NCBI GenBank assembly: GCA_041398745.1
Contig: JAWKUB010000006.1
Coordinates: forward strand, 186,001 to 250,000
DNA length: 64,000 nucleotides
Reading direction: 5' to 3'
From: JACKHO01 sp041398745
GTDB lineage: Bacteria; Planctomycetota; Planctomycetia; Planctomycetales; Planctomycetaceae
A model generated the notes under the pieces. The model was not told where the DNA came from and did not search any database. It was given only the letters and a program-made list of their open reading frames with translations. Each line of letters starts with the position of its first letter. Position 1 is the stretch's first letter. A program made the position numbers and the translations under genes. Positions 26,184 through 33,621 of this stretch are shown in pieces.

Positions 26184-26199
26184 AATCTGGGAACTACTG
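26184..26199 (-). repeat. right terminal inverted repeat of the IS
   Basis: AATCTGGGAACTACTG on the plus strand; reverse complement CAGTAGTTCCCAGATT, one mismatch to the left end. Confidence 0.8.
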
Positions 26200-26406
26200 T
26201 GTCCCCCTGCTCGGTCACCAGGCTCACAGCGTCTCGCTAGAACTCTTCAGTAAACGACCGACGCACACGCCCGCCGGACGTCGGCGAACTATTTGACTTG
26301 GACATGAACAACTCCTTTCGGAGAGCATACACTCTCCATCAGGCGCCCACTATCCGTGGGGAACTTCACGAGTGCGTCCCCCTTCAATTCAAACACGGAA
26401 CCCCAA

Positions 26407-26721
26407 ATGAGAACGCCGACCATTTTTGCCGCTATATTGTGTCTGTTCGCAGTCGTCGGTACGGCGCACTCAGAGGAGGAGAAAGAAATTGGTCTGAAGG
26501 AGGCTCCCAAAGCAGTGCAGTCCGCCATTAAGGCGTTCCTCAAATTGCTGCCAGAGGGGGCCGAACTTGAAGAGTTGGTCGAGGAACAGGAAGGGGATAC
26601 CGTCGTTTACGAAGCCGAATTCGAAGTCCCCGGCGATGTCGAGTACGAGGTGGAATTCAGCGCCCAAGGAAAAATCCTCGAAATTGAAATGGAGCAGGAG
26701 AGCGAAGACGACGACGCGTAA
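26407..26721 (+). CDS. small secreted PepSY-like acidic protein
   Basis: 104 residues from ATG 26407, where a signal peptide begins (MRTPTIFAAILCLFAVVGTAHS). The mature part is helix-strand: IGLKEAPKAVQSAIKAFL, then TVVYEAEFEV and YEVEFSAQGKILEIE. This resembles the PepSY-like putative beta-lactamase-inhibitor fold. It is highly acidic, ending in ESEDDDA. Function unknown. It is convergent with the Kup gene, 19 bp apart. Confidence 0.7.
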   Translation: MRTPTIFAAILCLFAVVGTAHSEEEKEIGLKEAPKAVQSAIKAFLKLLPEGAELEELVEEQEGDTVVYEAEFEVPGDVEYEVEFSAQGKILEIEMEQESEDDDA

Positions 26722-26740
26722 GGAATCCGACGAGTGTCCA

Positions 26741-28156
26741 TTATGTGCGATGATTTCTACGCCAGGTGACCATCACAAAACAGACGACCAGTCCGACCAG
26801 GAGCGGGAACCAGCCTCCTTCAGGGATTTTGGAAACGTTGGCAGCGAAGAACGCGAAGTCGAAGAGCAGGAACAGGCCGCATACCAGCAATGCGACAACG
26901 CGGGACCAGTTCCAGAGGCGGCGGGCGACAATGTACATCAGGGTGGAAGTAATCATCATTGTCGTGGTAATGGCAATGCCATACGCGCCTGCCAGATTTC
27001 CCGACGTGCGAAAGACCAGCACAAGTCCGATGACTGCGGCGCATAATCCCCAATTGACGACTGGAACGTACACCTGGCCCGGCGCTTTGGCTGACGTGTG
27101 CCTGACCTCCAATTGCGGACAATAGCCCAGTTCAATGGCCTGATTCGTCAGCGAAAACGCTCCTGAAATCACCGCCTGTGAAGCAATGACCGTTGCGACT
27201 GTTGAAAGCAGCACGAGGGGATACAGTCCCCACTGCGGCGCCAACAGATAAAAGGGATGCGACGCAGCACTGGCATCACTCAGCAAGAGTGCCCCCTGGC
27301 CGAAATAGTTCAGGGCCAGACTGGGCAGCACCACCACGAGCCATGCCCGACGAATGGGAGAGAGGCCAAAGTGCCCCATGTCTGCGTAAACAGCTTCGCT
27401 TCCCGTGACCACCAGAAACACAATCCCCATTGTGGTCAAAGCGAGCTGACCGTTTTCGAGAAAGAACTGCACGGCAAAAGCTGGATTCACAGCCCAGAGA
27501 ACGCCCGGATTACTCCATATCGCTCGTACACCAAGTAACGCAATCACGAGAAACCAGAGCAGCATCAGCGGGCCAAATCCTTTGGCGACCCCATTCGTTC
27601 CCCAGTGCTGTATGGAAAACAGAAGTAACAGAATGAAGAGCGCAATGGGGACGACAAACGCGTGCAATCCCTGGGTGGCAACTTCGAGACCTTCGACAGC
27701 ACTGAGAACGGAAATGGCCGGCGTAATCATGCCATCACCGTACAGCAGGCCGGCACCGAACAATCCCAGAAACAGGATGGGCCAGCGAAACTTCCTGGTA
27801 AAGCGACTGGGCGCGGTCAGTGTCATGAGGACCAGTACGCCCCCTTCGCCGTTGCGATCAGCACGCATGACAAACATGAGGTACTTGATTGTGACAACGA
27901 CAATGAGCGACCACAGGATGAGCGACATCACACCCAGTACGTTCGCTTCCGTTACTGGTAAGCCATGAGTTCCCGAGAAGCATTCCCGCACCGCATAGAG
28001 CGGGCTGGTTCCGATATCTCCGTAAACCACACCGAGGGAACCGAGCGCCAGCAGCAACCAGTGATGCTGTGGCGCAATCGACTTGTTTGTGGAATCGTCC
28101 TTGTTGGATATTCCCTCAACGCTCTCAGGACCTGGTTCCGGTCGATTAGTTTCCAT
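26741..28156 (-). CDS. kup: Kup/HAK-type K+ transporter lacking the C-terminal domain
   Basis: About 471 residues from ATG 28156 (an in-frame TTG lies at 28192). The Kup core is clear: LGSLGVVYGDIGTSPLYAVRE in helix 1, YLMFVMRADRNGEGGVLVLM, FGAGLLYGDGMITPAISVLSAVEGL, and GVVLPSLALNYFGQGA-type segments. About twelve membrane helices are present, and the protein ends (FFAANVSKIPEGGWFPLLVG ... TWRRNHRT) right after the last one. E. coli Kup is about 620 residues, so its cytoplasmic C-terminal region is missing; no continuation was found in other frames. It imports K+, probably by proton symport. Confidence 0.9.
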   Translation of the reverse strand: METNRPEPGPESVEGISNKDDSTNKSIAPQHHWLLLALGSLGVVYGDIGTSPLYAVRECFSGTHGLPVTEANVLGVMSLILWSLIVVVTIKYLMFVMRADRNGEGGVLVLMTLTAPSRFTRKFRWPILFLGLFGAGLLYGDGMITPAISVLSAVEGLEVATQGLHAFVVPIALFILLLLFSIQHWGTNGVAKGFGPLMLLWFLVIALLGVRAIWSNPGVLWAVNPAFAVQFFLENGQLALTTMGIVFLVVTGSEAVYADMGHFGLSPIRRAWLVVVLPSLALNYFGQGALLLSDASAASHPFYLLAPQWGLYPLVLLSTVATVIASQAVISGAFSLTNQAIELGYCPQLEVRHTSAKAPGQVYVPVVNWGLCAAVIGLVLVFRTSGNLAGAYGIAITTTMMITSTLMYIVARRLWNWSRVVALLVCGLFLLFDFAFFAANVSKIPEGGWFPLLVGLVVCFVMVTWRRNHRT

Positions 28157-28505
28157 TCTGGATGTGGACGTTCGACAGGATGCTTTCGGCAATCACCATG
28201 GCAGTGGTTCGTAACAAAGTATGGCAAAACAACTTCCCGACGTCGTTTAGCGGGAATTCGCACACCATCGAATATCGAGGAGTTCTCATTGCAACAGTCA
28301 TGTTTGCTTTTGCGAGATGGGGCTTACTATGTGCCATCCCCAAGGCCATAATGATGAGTCACACCAATTGAAGCAACGTTCGCCCTGAAGAAATCGGCTT
28401 TGCAGAACGCGAATCGCCGTCGGGACCGAGGTTGCCAATGGTTGGCGAAACCCGGTGCGACGGCGAAGTATTGTTCGAAGACTTGTCCCGGCAGTTTTCA
28501 GCACT
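28157..28505. other. 349-bp intergenic region
   Basis: Lies upstream of kup and downstream of the Gln-rich secreted protein gene, both on the minus strand. Short ORFs occur on both strands but overlap each other and show no recognisable features. A kup promoter or leader is expected; none identified. Confidence 0.4.
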
Positions 28506-29114
28506 CTAACGCGACGACGGGAGAGCTGGTCCGCTGATGTATTCCAGAACCTGGGCCTGTTGCGACCCAGCTGCTGGCGTATAGCCGGTCTGAATGTTTG
28601 GCGAGGGTTGAGGAAGTGCCTGGGACTGCCATGAGTGCGCTGGCATCATGGCTTGAGGCCCAGGCTGACGTTGTGGGACAGGTTGCAGTCCACCTTGCGG
28701 CATGTTCATCTGCGGCTGCATATGGTACTGCTGCTGCGGCATCATTTGAGGTGACTGGTAGTACGGCTGCTGCTGAGGATACCCCTGCATTTGATAGCCG
28801 TCTTGCGCCGGAGCCAGCAAATTGGTCATGTTTTCATACCGATGCCAGAACTGTTGCGAGTAAGGCATCGACATTCCCCATCCCTGTGCGGTCGTCGATT
28901 GTGAGTACACATGGTGGTAGTTGTAAGGGCGGAAAGCATGAAAGCCCCCGTAGTATGGCATGTCCTGCATCCAGCCGTGCTTCCACTTTTCCTGATCGTC
29001 GTAACGATACAGGGGTTCCTGGCTTCCGAATGACGAGGCTCCGACAAACTCCTGCGCGGCAGCGGCCCGCAGCATTCCTAAACTGGCCACAGCGACCAAT
29101 ACCCAGCGACTCAT
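28506..29114 (-). CDS. secreted Gln/Met/Pro-rich protein
   Basis: 202 residues. A signal peptide (MSRWVLVAVASLGMLRAAAAQ) leads. A Tyr/Trp/His-rich segment follows (MPYYGGFHAFRPYNYHHVY), then a low-complexity half rich in Q, P and M (MQGYPQQQPYYQSPQMMPQQQ and similar). It looks like an exported, largely disordered protein. No family recognised. It stands alone, with about 300 bp upstream free of genes. Confidence 0.7.
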   Translation of the reverse strand: MSRWVLVAVASLGMLRAAAAQEFVGASSFGSQEPLYRYDDQEKWKHGWMQDMPYYGGFHAFRPYNYHHVYSQSTTAQGWGMSMPYSQQFWHRYENMTNLLAPAQDGYQMQGYPQQQPYYQSPQMMPQQQYHMQPQMNMPQGGLQPVPQRQPGPQAMMPAHSWQSQALPQPSPNIQTGYTPAAGSQQAQVLEYISGPALPSSR

Positions 29115-29422
29115 GGTTCACTCCTTTCGAACAACGTGCGCGGAGACCTGCGCGCACCGCAGACTCTCTATTCCAATGGATCGGATGATGAGAGATTGCA
29201 GGGTCAGTCAACCGCAAGAAACGGGCGCCCGAATTCAGGGAGGTCCCGGACGACCGCTACGACTGATCTAACGGGGATCAACTGTCAACTCACTCACAGA
29301 TTTCGCAACAGCTCCTCTCCACAGTGGTCTCGCTCAACTCATACTGTCGGTATTGCGGTTGTATGCGTTCGTCCGAATGCCGCCGGGATGTTCTCTACTC
29401 ATCGAATTTTCGAGGGGACCTG
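29115..29422. other. 308-bp divergent intergenic region
   Basis: Between two divergent secreted-protein genes. In-frame upstream extensions of the plus gene into this region lack signal-peptide sense. No other feature supported. Confidence 0.4.
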
Positions 29423-29932
29423 ATGTTCAATTTACGAAGTGTGGCTCTCGCCGCAATTACCGTTTGTTCAACGAGTTTGGCCGTGGCTCAGGGACCATCT
29501 CCGGTCATTCCTCAACTGCCCGGTGGCGAGGTGAAACCTGCCGAACCACCAGCTGGAAGTGTGTTACAGTCCGGAATTCCCGCTCCGCCAAGTGCTCCCC
29601 CGGCGGAAGAAGTCAGCCCACCGCCTGCCCCCCCCATGCCTCCGGCAGCCGTCAGTATCCCATTGACATCGAACCCTGCGGATCGTGACGATTCTACCAG
29701 TGAACACGAAGTTACCGAATTAGCACCCGTTGTTGGGGCAGTTCCTGTGGGCGTGAGCGCCGATGGTCACGAATTGAATGCGGGACATCTTCTGGCTGTT
29801 CCGCCACCACTTGGCTTGATTGCACCAGAGAGCGGAACCGCCGGCAGCCACATCCGCTACCCGTACTACAGCTATCGCCGTCCCTGGTACTATCCTGGGC
29901 CAGCCAGCAACAACGTGACCATTGTCTGGTAA
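29423..29932 (+). CDS. secreted Pro-rich protein
   Basis: 169 residues from ATG 29423, chosen because GAGGGG precedes it and a signal peptide starts there (MFNLRSVALAAITVCSTSLAVAQ); the frame opens at 29324. The mature part is Pro- and Ala-rich (PAPPMPPAAV, EEVSPPPA) and ends in an aromatic tail (YPYYSYRRPWYYPG). It is probably an exported, disordered protein of the envelope. No family recognised. Confidence 0.65.
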   Translation: MFNLRSVALAAITVCSTSLAVAQGPSPVIPQLPGGEVKPAEPPAGSVLQSGIPAPPSAPPAEEVSPPPAPPMPPAAVSIPLTSNPADRDDSTSEHEVTELAPVVGAVPVGVSADGHELNAGHLLAVPPPLGLIAPESGTAGSHIRYPYYSYRRPWYYPGPASNNVTIVW

Positions 29933-29993
29933 CGGCCGGGCAGACGCGCTCCTGTCCGGTTTTGTCTGCTCTGATTACACGTAAGCCTCGCCA

Positions 29994-30025
29994 GGAGGAG
30001 TGATCAATTATCTGATCGCTCCTCC
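29994..30025. terminator. candidate shared terminator hairpin
   Basis: GGAGGAGTGATCA pairs with TGATCGCTCCTCC (13 bp, one G-T position, 6-nt loop) between convergent genes, overlapping the last codons of the SDR gene. There is no clear T-tract on either strand. Confidence 0.4.
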
Positions 30026-30790
30026 GTTTGCATTAATGACCTGCCCCGTGAGGTACTCTGCATTGGGGCTCACCAGGAACGCGGCGAGTTTGGCGATGTC
30101 CTCAGGCAGGCCCCAACGTTTGAGCGGCGTTTCTCGAAGCACGCGTTCCTGCCATGCGTCGGGAGCGTCATCACCCCAGGCGGTTCGAATCCAACCGGGC
30201 GCGATGCAGTTGACGCGAACATGCGGTGCCAGACTGACGGCAAGGGAGCGCGTGAATCCCATGACCGCATTCTTCGCGGTTGAGAAGAGTTCGGCGCTGT
30301 CTCCTTCCATGCCTCGATCAGCCTGATCCCATCCGATGTTCAAAATGCAGGGAGAGGTTGGTGCATTGGCTTCGCCTAAATCGCATCGCTGTTTCATGCG
30401 CTGGCCAACGATTCGGCTCAGCAACACCGTTCCGGTCACGTCGATGGCCAGCAGCAGCCGGAGTTTTTCTTCAAACGAATAGCTCGGGCCGTCGCCCGTC
30501 AGCAAATCGACCCCCGCGTTGTTGACCCAAATATCCACAGGTCCGACTTCATTCCAGCAACGTGAAACGAACTCCGCATAATCAACGTCGGCCAAGTCAG
30601 CCTGAAGTGAGATCGCATTTCGTCCCAGCGCGGTGATTTCCTCAACAACGGCAAGTGCCCGCTGGTGGGAACGAGCGTAGTGGACGGCCACATCGGCACC
30701 TTGGCGGGCCAGTTCCAGGGCAATGGCGCGTCCAATTCCGCTAGAGGCACCAGTGACAACGGCGCGACGGCCTTCAAGAGTTGCAGGCAT
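30008..30790 (-). CDS. SDR family oxidoreductase (FabG-like)
   Basis: 260 residues from ATG 30790 (an in-frame start at 30835 would overlap the upstream gene). The Rossmann signature is VVTGASSGIGRAIA; NNAG is in WVNNAGVDL. In place of the usual YxxxK the active site reads AELFSTAKNAVMGF, so the catalytic Tyr position is Phe. NCIAPGWIRT and PEDIAKLAAFLVSP are typical of FabG-type enzymes. It is last of three minus-strand genes, 10 bp after the epimerase stop. If Tyr is really replaced, activity may be altered. Confidence 0.88.
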   Translation of the reverse strand: MPATLEGRRAVVTGASSGIGRAIALELARQGADVAVHYARSHQRALAVVEEITALGRNAISLQADLADVDYAEFVSRCWNEVGPVDIWVNNAGVDLLTGDGPSYSFEEKLRLLLAIDVTGTVLLSRIVGQRMKQRCDLGEANAPTSPCILNIGWDQADRGMEGDSAELFSTAKNAVMGFTRSLAVSLAPHVRVNCIAPGWIRTAWGDDAPDAWQERVLRETPLKRWGLPEDIAKLAAFLVSPNAEYLTGQVINANGGAIR

Positions 30791-30800
30791 GGTTTCGTCG

Positions 30801-31733
30801 TCAGTTCTGTGGGATGCCGAAACGGAAAGGATCATTCTCGTCGAAAATCATCGTCACGTCGCCATTGACGTACGCCGTGCCCGTGATTTCTGGAATGCAT
30901 TGGCCGTCCGCGAGTTCATAACGACCTTCAAACAGACTGCCGACAATGCTTTCCTGTCGCCATGTTTCTCCCGGCTGCAGTTTGCCGTCAGCGGCCAGAC
31001 ACGCGAGCTTGGCACTCGTTCCTGTTCCGCACGGGGAACGGTCGTACGCCTTGCCCGGACAGAGCACAAAGTTGCGACTGTCGTTTGCGGCATCGGCAGG
31101 TGGTCCGAAGAGTTCGATATGATCAATTTCCCCGCCATCTGCTCCGGTAATGTTGTTGGCTTCCAGTGCCTGCCGAATGCGCCAACTGAAATCGGTGAGA
31201 GCATCAACATTGTCGAGCGTAAGTTGCTGTCCGTGATCACTCACCAGAAAGAACCAGTTCCCGCCCCAGGCAATGTCACCGTGGACAACGCCATGATTTG
31301 GCACGTCGACGGGCACATTTGTCGCGTGACGGTAACTCGCCACGTTCTTGATGGTCACCCGGCCACCATCAAACAGTTCGAATTCAACAGTACCCACCGG
31401 CGTGTCGAGCTGGTGCCGTCCCAGTCCAATTCTCCCCAAGTGGGCCAGGGCCACAGCGACCCCAATGGTTCCGTGGCCACACATCCACAGGACGTCGACG
31501 TTGTTGAAGAAAATGACGCCAGCCACCGCGCCGGGTGTGATGGGTTCGCAGAGAACTGCTCCCACGACGACTTCTGATCCGCGCGGCTCATGAGTAATTG
31601 CCGTGCGGATGTGATCGTACTTCTCACGGAAGACCTTGCGGCGGTCGGCCATGCATCCGGCACCAAAGTCGAGATTGGCATCGACAATGATATGGGTTGG
31701 TTCGCCGCCGGTATGTGTCTGTATGAAACGCAT
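30801..31733 (-). CDS. 4-hydroxyproline epimerase (proline racemase family)
   Basis: 310 residues, the usual length. Both catalytic cysteines are present, in MCGHGTIG (near residue 85) and DRSPCGTGTSAK (near residue 235). A pair of Cys indicates an epimerase or racemase; trans-3-hydroxyproline dehydratases have Thr at the second site. The probable reaction is trans-4-hydroxy-L-proline to cis-4-hydroxy-D-proline, the entry step in hydroxyproline catabolism, for example from collagen-like or plant cell-wall proteins. It lies between two SDR genes with gaps of 7 and 10 bp. The oxidase and deaminase of the pathway are not in the window. Confidence 0.9.
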   Translation of the reverse strand: MRFIQTHTGGEPTHIIVDANLDFGAGCMADRRKVFREKYDHIRTAITHEPRGSEVVVGAVLCEPITPGAVAGVIFFNNVDVLWMCGHGTIGVAVALAHLGRIGLGRHQLDTPVGTVEFELFDGGRVTIKNVASYRHATNVPVDVPNHGVVHGDIAWGGNWFFLVSDHGQQLTLDNVDALTDFSWRIRQALEANNITGADGGEIDHIELFGPPADAANDSRNFVLCPGKAYDRSPCGTGTSAKLACLAADGKLQPGETWRQESIVGSLFEGRYELADGQCIPEITGTAYVNGDVTMIFDENDPFRFGIPQN

Positions 31734-31740
31734 GGTTCGC

Positions 31741-32526
31741 CTACGACTTCATTGGCTGGAGTTGCTTCATCACCCACAACACCATGGGGCGGGCGGTAAC
31801 TCGGACGGACCACGCTCCGAGCCAGTTAAGCCAGCCGGGAACGACCAGTCGCCGACGCTTCCGCACGGCATTGTGTCCCGCCCGGGCAACGTCTTCGACC
31901 GCCATGGAGTTAAAACGGAACACAGGCGTGTTCTCCATTTCCGAGTCGGAACCGAAACCGGTTCGGGTGGGGCCGGGGCACATGCAACTCACCCACACAT
32001 TGTGCTCAGCGTTCTCCGCATACAACCCTTCGGAGAATGACAATACAAATGCTTTTGACGCGTAGTACACGGCGGCATTTGGCCCGGGCTGAAATGCGGC
32101 GGTCGAGGCGATGTTCAGAATCGATCCTCGCTTCCGCTGCTGCATTCCAGGGATGAGTCGATACGTCAGTTCCGTGAGCGACGCAATGTTCAGTTGCAGC
32201 ATGTCCTGATGCCGCTGCAACGGGATGTCTTCAAAGCGTCCCAGTTGACCGAACCCCGCGTTGTTAATGAGGACGTCGATTTGGAAATTCTGCGCGGCGA
32301 GTTGATCGACCAGTTCTTTCGCCCCCGGTGGCGTTGAAAGATCGACCGTTATCACCGTCACCTCGACATGATTGCCGGTCCGCAGTTCCTCGGCCAGCTC
32401 TTCCATTTTTTCGGTGGCACGGCCCGCCAGAATGAGTTTGGAACCGTCTTGTGCGAACAGCTTCGCCATTTCTCGTCCAATGCCGGAAGACGCACCGGTA
32501 ATGAGCACCGTTTCGGGAGCAGCCAT
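31741..32526 (-). CDS. SDR family oxidoreductase (DltE-like)
   Basis: 261 residues. Motifs: VLITGASSGIGREMAKLF, INNAGFGQLG, the catalytic IASTAAFQPGPNAAVYYASKAF (Ser...Tyr-x3-Lys intact), and CPGPTRTGF. The C-terminus is hydrophobic (WLNWLGAWSVRVTARPMVLWVMKQL), which may associate with membrane. AAGGA precedes the start. First of a three-gene operon with the hydroxyproline epimerase and a second SDR. Substrate unknown; a role in hydroxyproline metabolism would be inference. Confidence 0.9.
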   Translation of the reverse strand: MAAPETVLITGASSGIGREMAKLFAQDGSKLILAGRATEKMEELAEELRTGNHVEVTVITVDLSTPPGAKELVDQLAAQNFQIDVLINNAGFGQLGRFEDIPLQRHQDMLQLNIASLTELTYRLIPGMQQRKRGSILNIASTAAFQPGPNAAVYYASKAFVLSFSEGLYAENAEHNVWVSCMCPGPTRTGFGSDSEMENTPVFRFNSMAVEDVARAGHNAVRKRRRLVVPGWLNWLGAWSVRVTARPMVLWVMKQLQPMKS

Positions 32527-32579
32527 TCGAAGTTCATCCTTACGGGAATGTTCAGTAAAAGTAGCGGCGAATTGAAATG

Positions 32580-33407
32580 CTAGAAACCAGGATCGCGCAC
32601 CGATGAGGGAGCCCCCGCCGATCCGCTACGCGGCTTCGGAGCTTCAGGCGAAACAACGAGTGTCTCCAGAGCGAGACTCAAACGTTCACGAAACTGTGTC
32701 CCTGCCTCCTGAGGGAAAATGCAGAGAATTCCCAATTGGATCTTCCCTGCCGTGTGTTCGAACAGCATTCCTTCGATTTTTCGTCCCCCCAATGGTTCCG
32801 TCGGCACCAGCCGCATGGCTGTGAAATCCTTGGGTGACGAGTATTCCGCATGCGGACTGGAACGGGTCGGAGCAATGAGACGATAGCGAACATTGTCCGC
32901 CGGGCTCTGTGCTTCACCTTCCGGGACCAGCACACCAAAACCTGTCTGCACGGCAATTTCCAAATCCTGCAGAAACTCATCGGGCGGTTCTGATTGTGGT
33001 CCCAAATCGAGATACCGTTGATGATTGCTGCATACGAAAAACAAAGCCTGCGCTTCGTCAGATCCACCACCCAGTTGCCCAGTCCAGGCATCAACCAGTC
33101 CGGGCAAGTCGCGTCCCAGGACATCCGGCTGCCTGGGATCATTGATAATAGGAAGAGGATTCCCGTCCTCATCGAGTACAGGTGCGGGAGCGGCCAGCGG
33201 CTGCTTGAATGGCTTGGGCGTGCGCATAGAAATACCCAAATCACCGCGAATCCAGGGCTGCACTTCCAACCCCTGATCGAGTTCCTGCATGTACTCGTAA
33301 AGCTTCTTCGAACGGTCCAGCCGCGCCTCATACTCCTCACTGCCACAACCACCCACGGCAGTTGCCAGGAGTGCGAGGCACATCAGCAGAAACATTCGCT
33401 GCAACAT
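32580..33407 (-). CDS. lipoprotein of unknown function
   Basis: 275 residues from ATG 33407; the frame opens at 33467, but the lipoprotein signal MLQRMFLLMCLALLATAVGGCGS begins here, with lipobox AVGGC. The mature protein has an early helical segment (LDRSKKLYEYMQELDQGLE), then a globular region with no known motif and a Pro/Ser-rich end. It lies upstream of the three-gene SDR operon on the same strand with a 53-bp gap, and is divergent from the STAND gene. Confidence 0.75.
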   Translation of the reverse strand: MLQRMFLLMCLALLATAVGGCGSEEYEARLDRSKKLYEYMQELDQGLEVQPWIRGDLGISMRTPKPFKQPLAAPAPVLDEDGNPLPIINDPRQPDVLGRDLPGLVDAWTGQLGGGSDEAQALFFVCSNHQRYLDLGPQSEPPDEFLQDLEIAVQTGFGVLVPEGEAQSPADNVRYRLIAPTRSSPHAEYSSPKDFTAMRLVPTEPLGGRKIEGMLFEHTAGKIQLGILCIFPQEAGTQFRERLSLALETLVVSPEAPKPRSGSAGAPSSVRDPGF

Positions 33408-33621
33408 AAGTTCAGACTTCGTTCCTTGGGAGAATTCGTTTGGAACAGGAATAGTAAGGCAGCCCAAGCGTTACGCCAACTGACTTTGGTAGATGCGTGC
33501 TGGGCTAGATGAGGCTGGTGCGACAGGCAAAACAGATTCAAACATTGCTGTTGAGAGGAATTCTACCCATCTGTTTGCTACGGTAATTGCATCTGAAATC
33601 GTGGCTTAGCGGACGACTGTG

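Larger units (their letters stand above)
24998..26199 (-). mobile_element. IS4-family insertion sequence, about 1.2 kb
   Basis: The ends carry inverted repeats CAGTAGTTCCCAAATT (24998-25013) and its complement at 26184-26199, matching at 15 of 16 positions. One transposase fills the interior and ends against the left repeat. No target-site duplication was found by eye: the left flank reads GGAAT and the right flank TGTCC. The transposase has a frameshift, so the copy may be inactive. Confidence 0.85.

Noticed and set aside
28162..28504. Several short ORFs upstream of kup.
   Set aside because: They overlap on both strands, have no domain and poor start signals.
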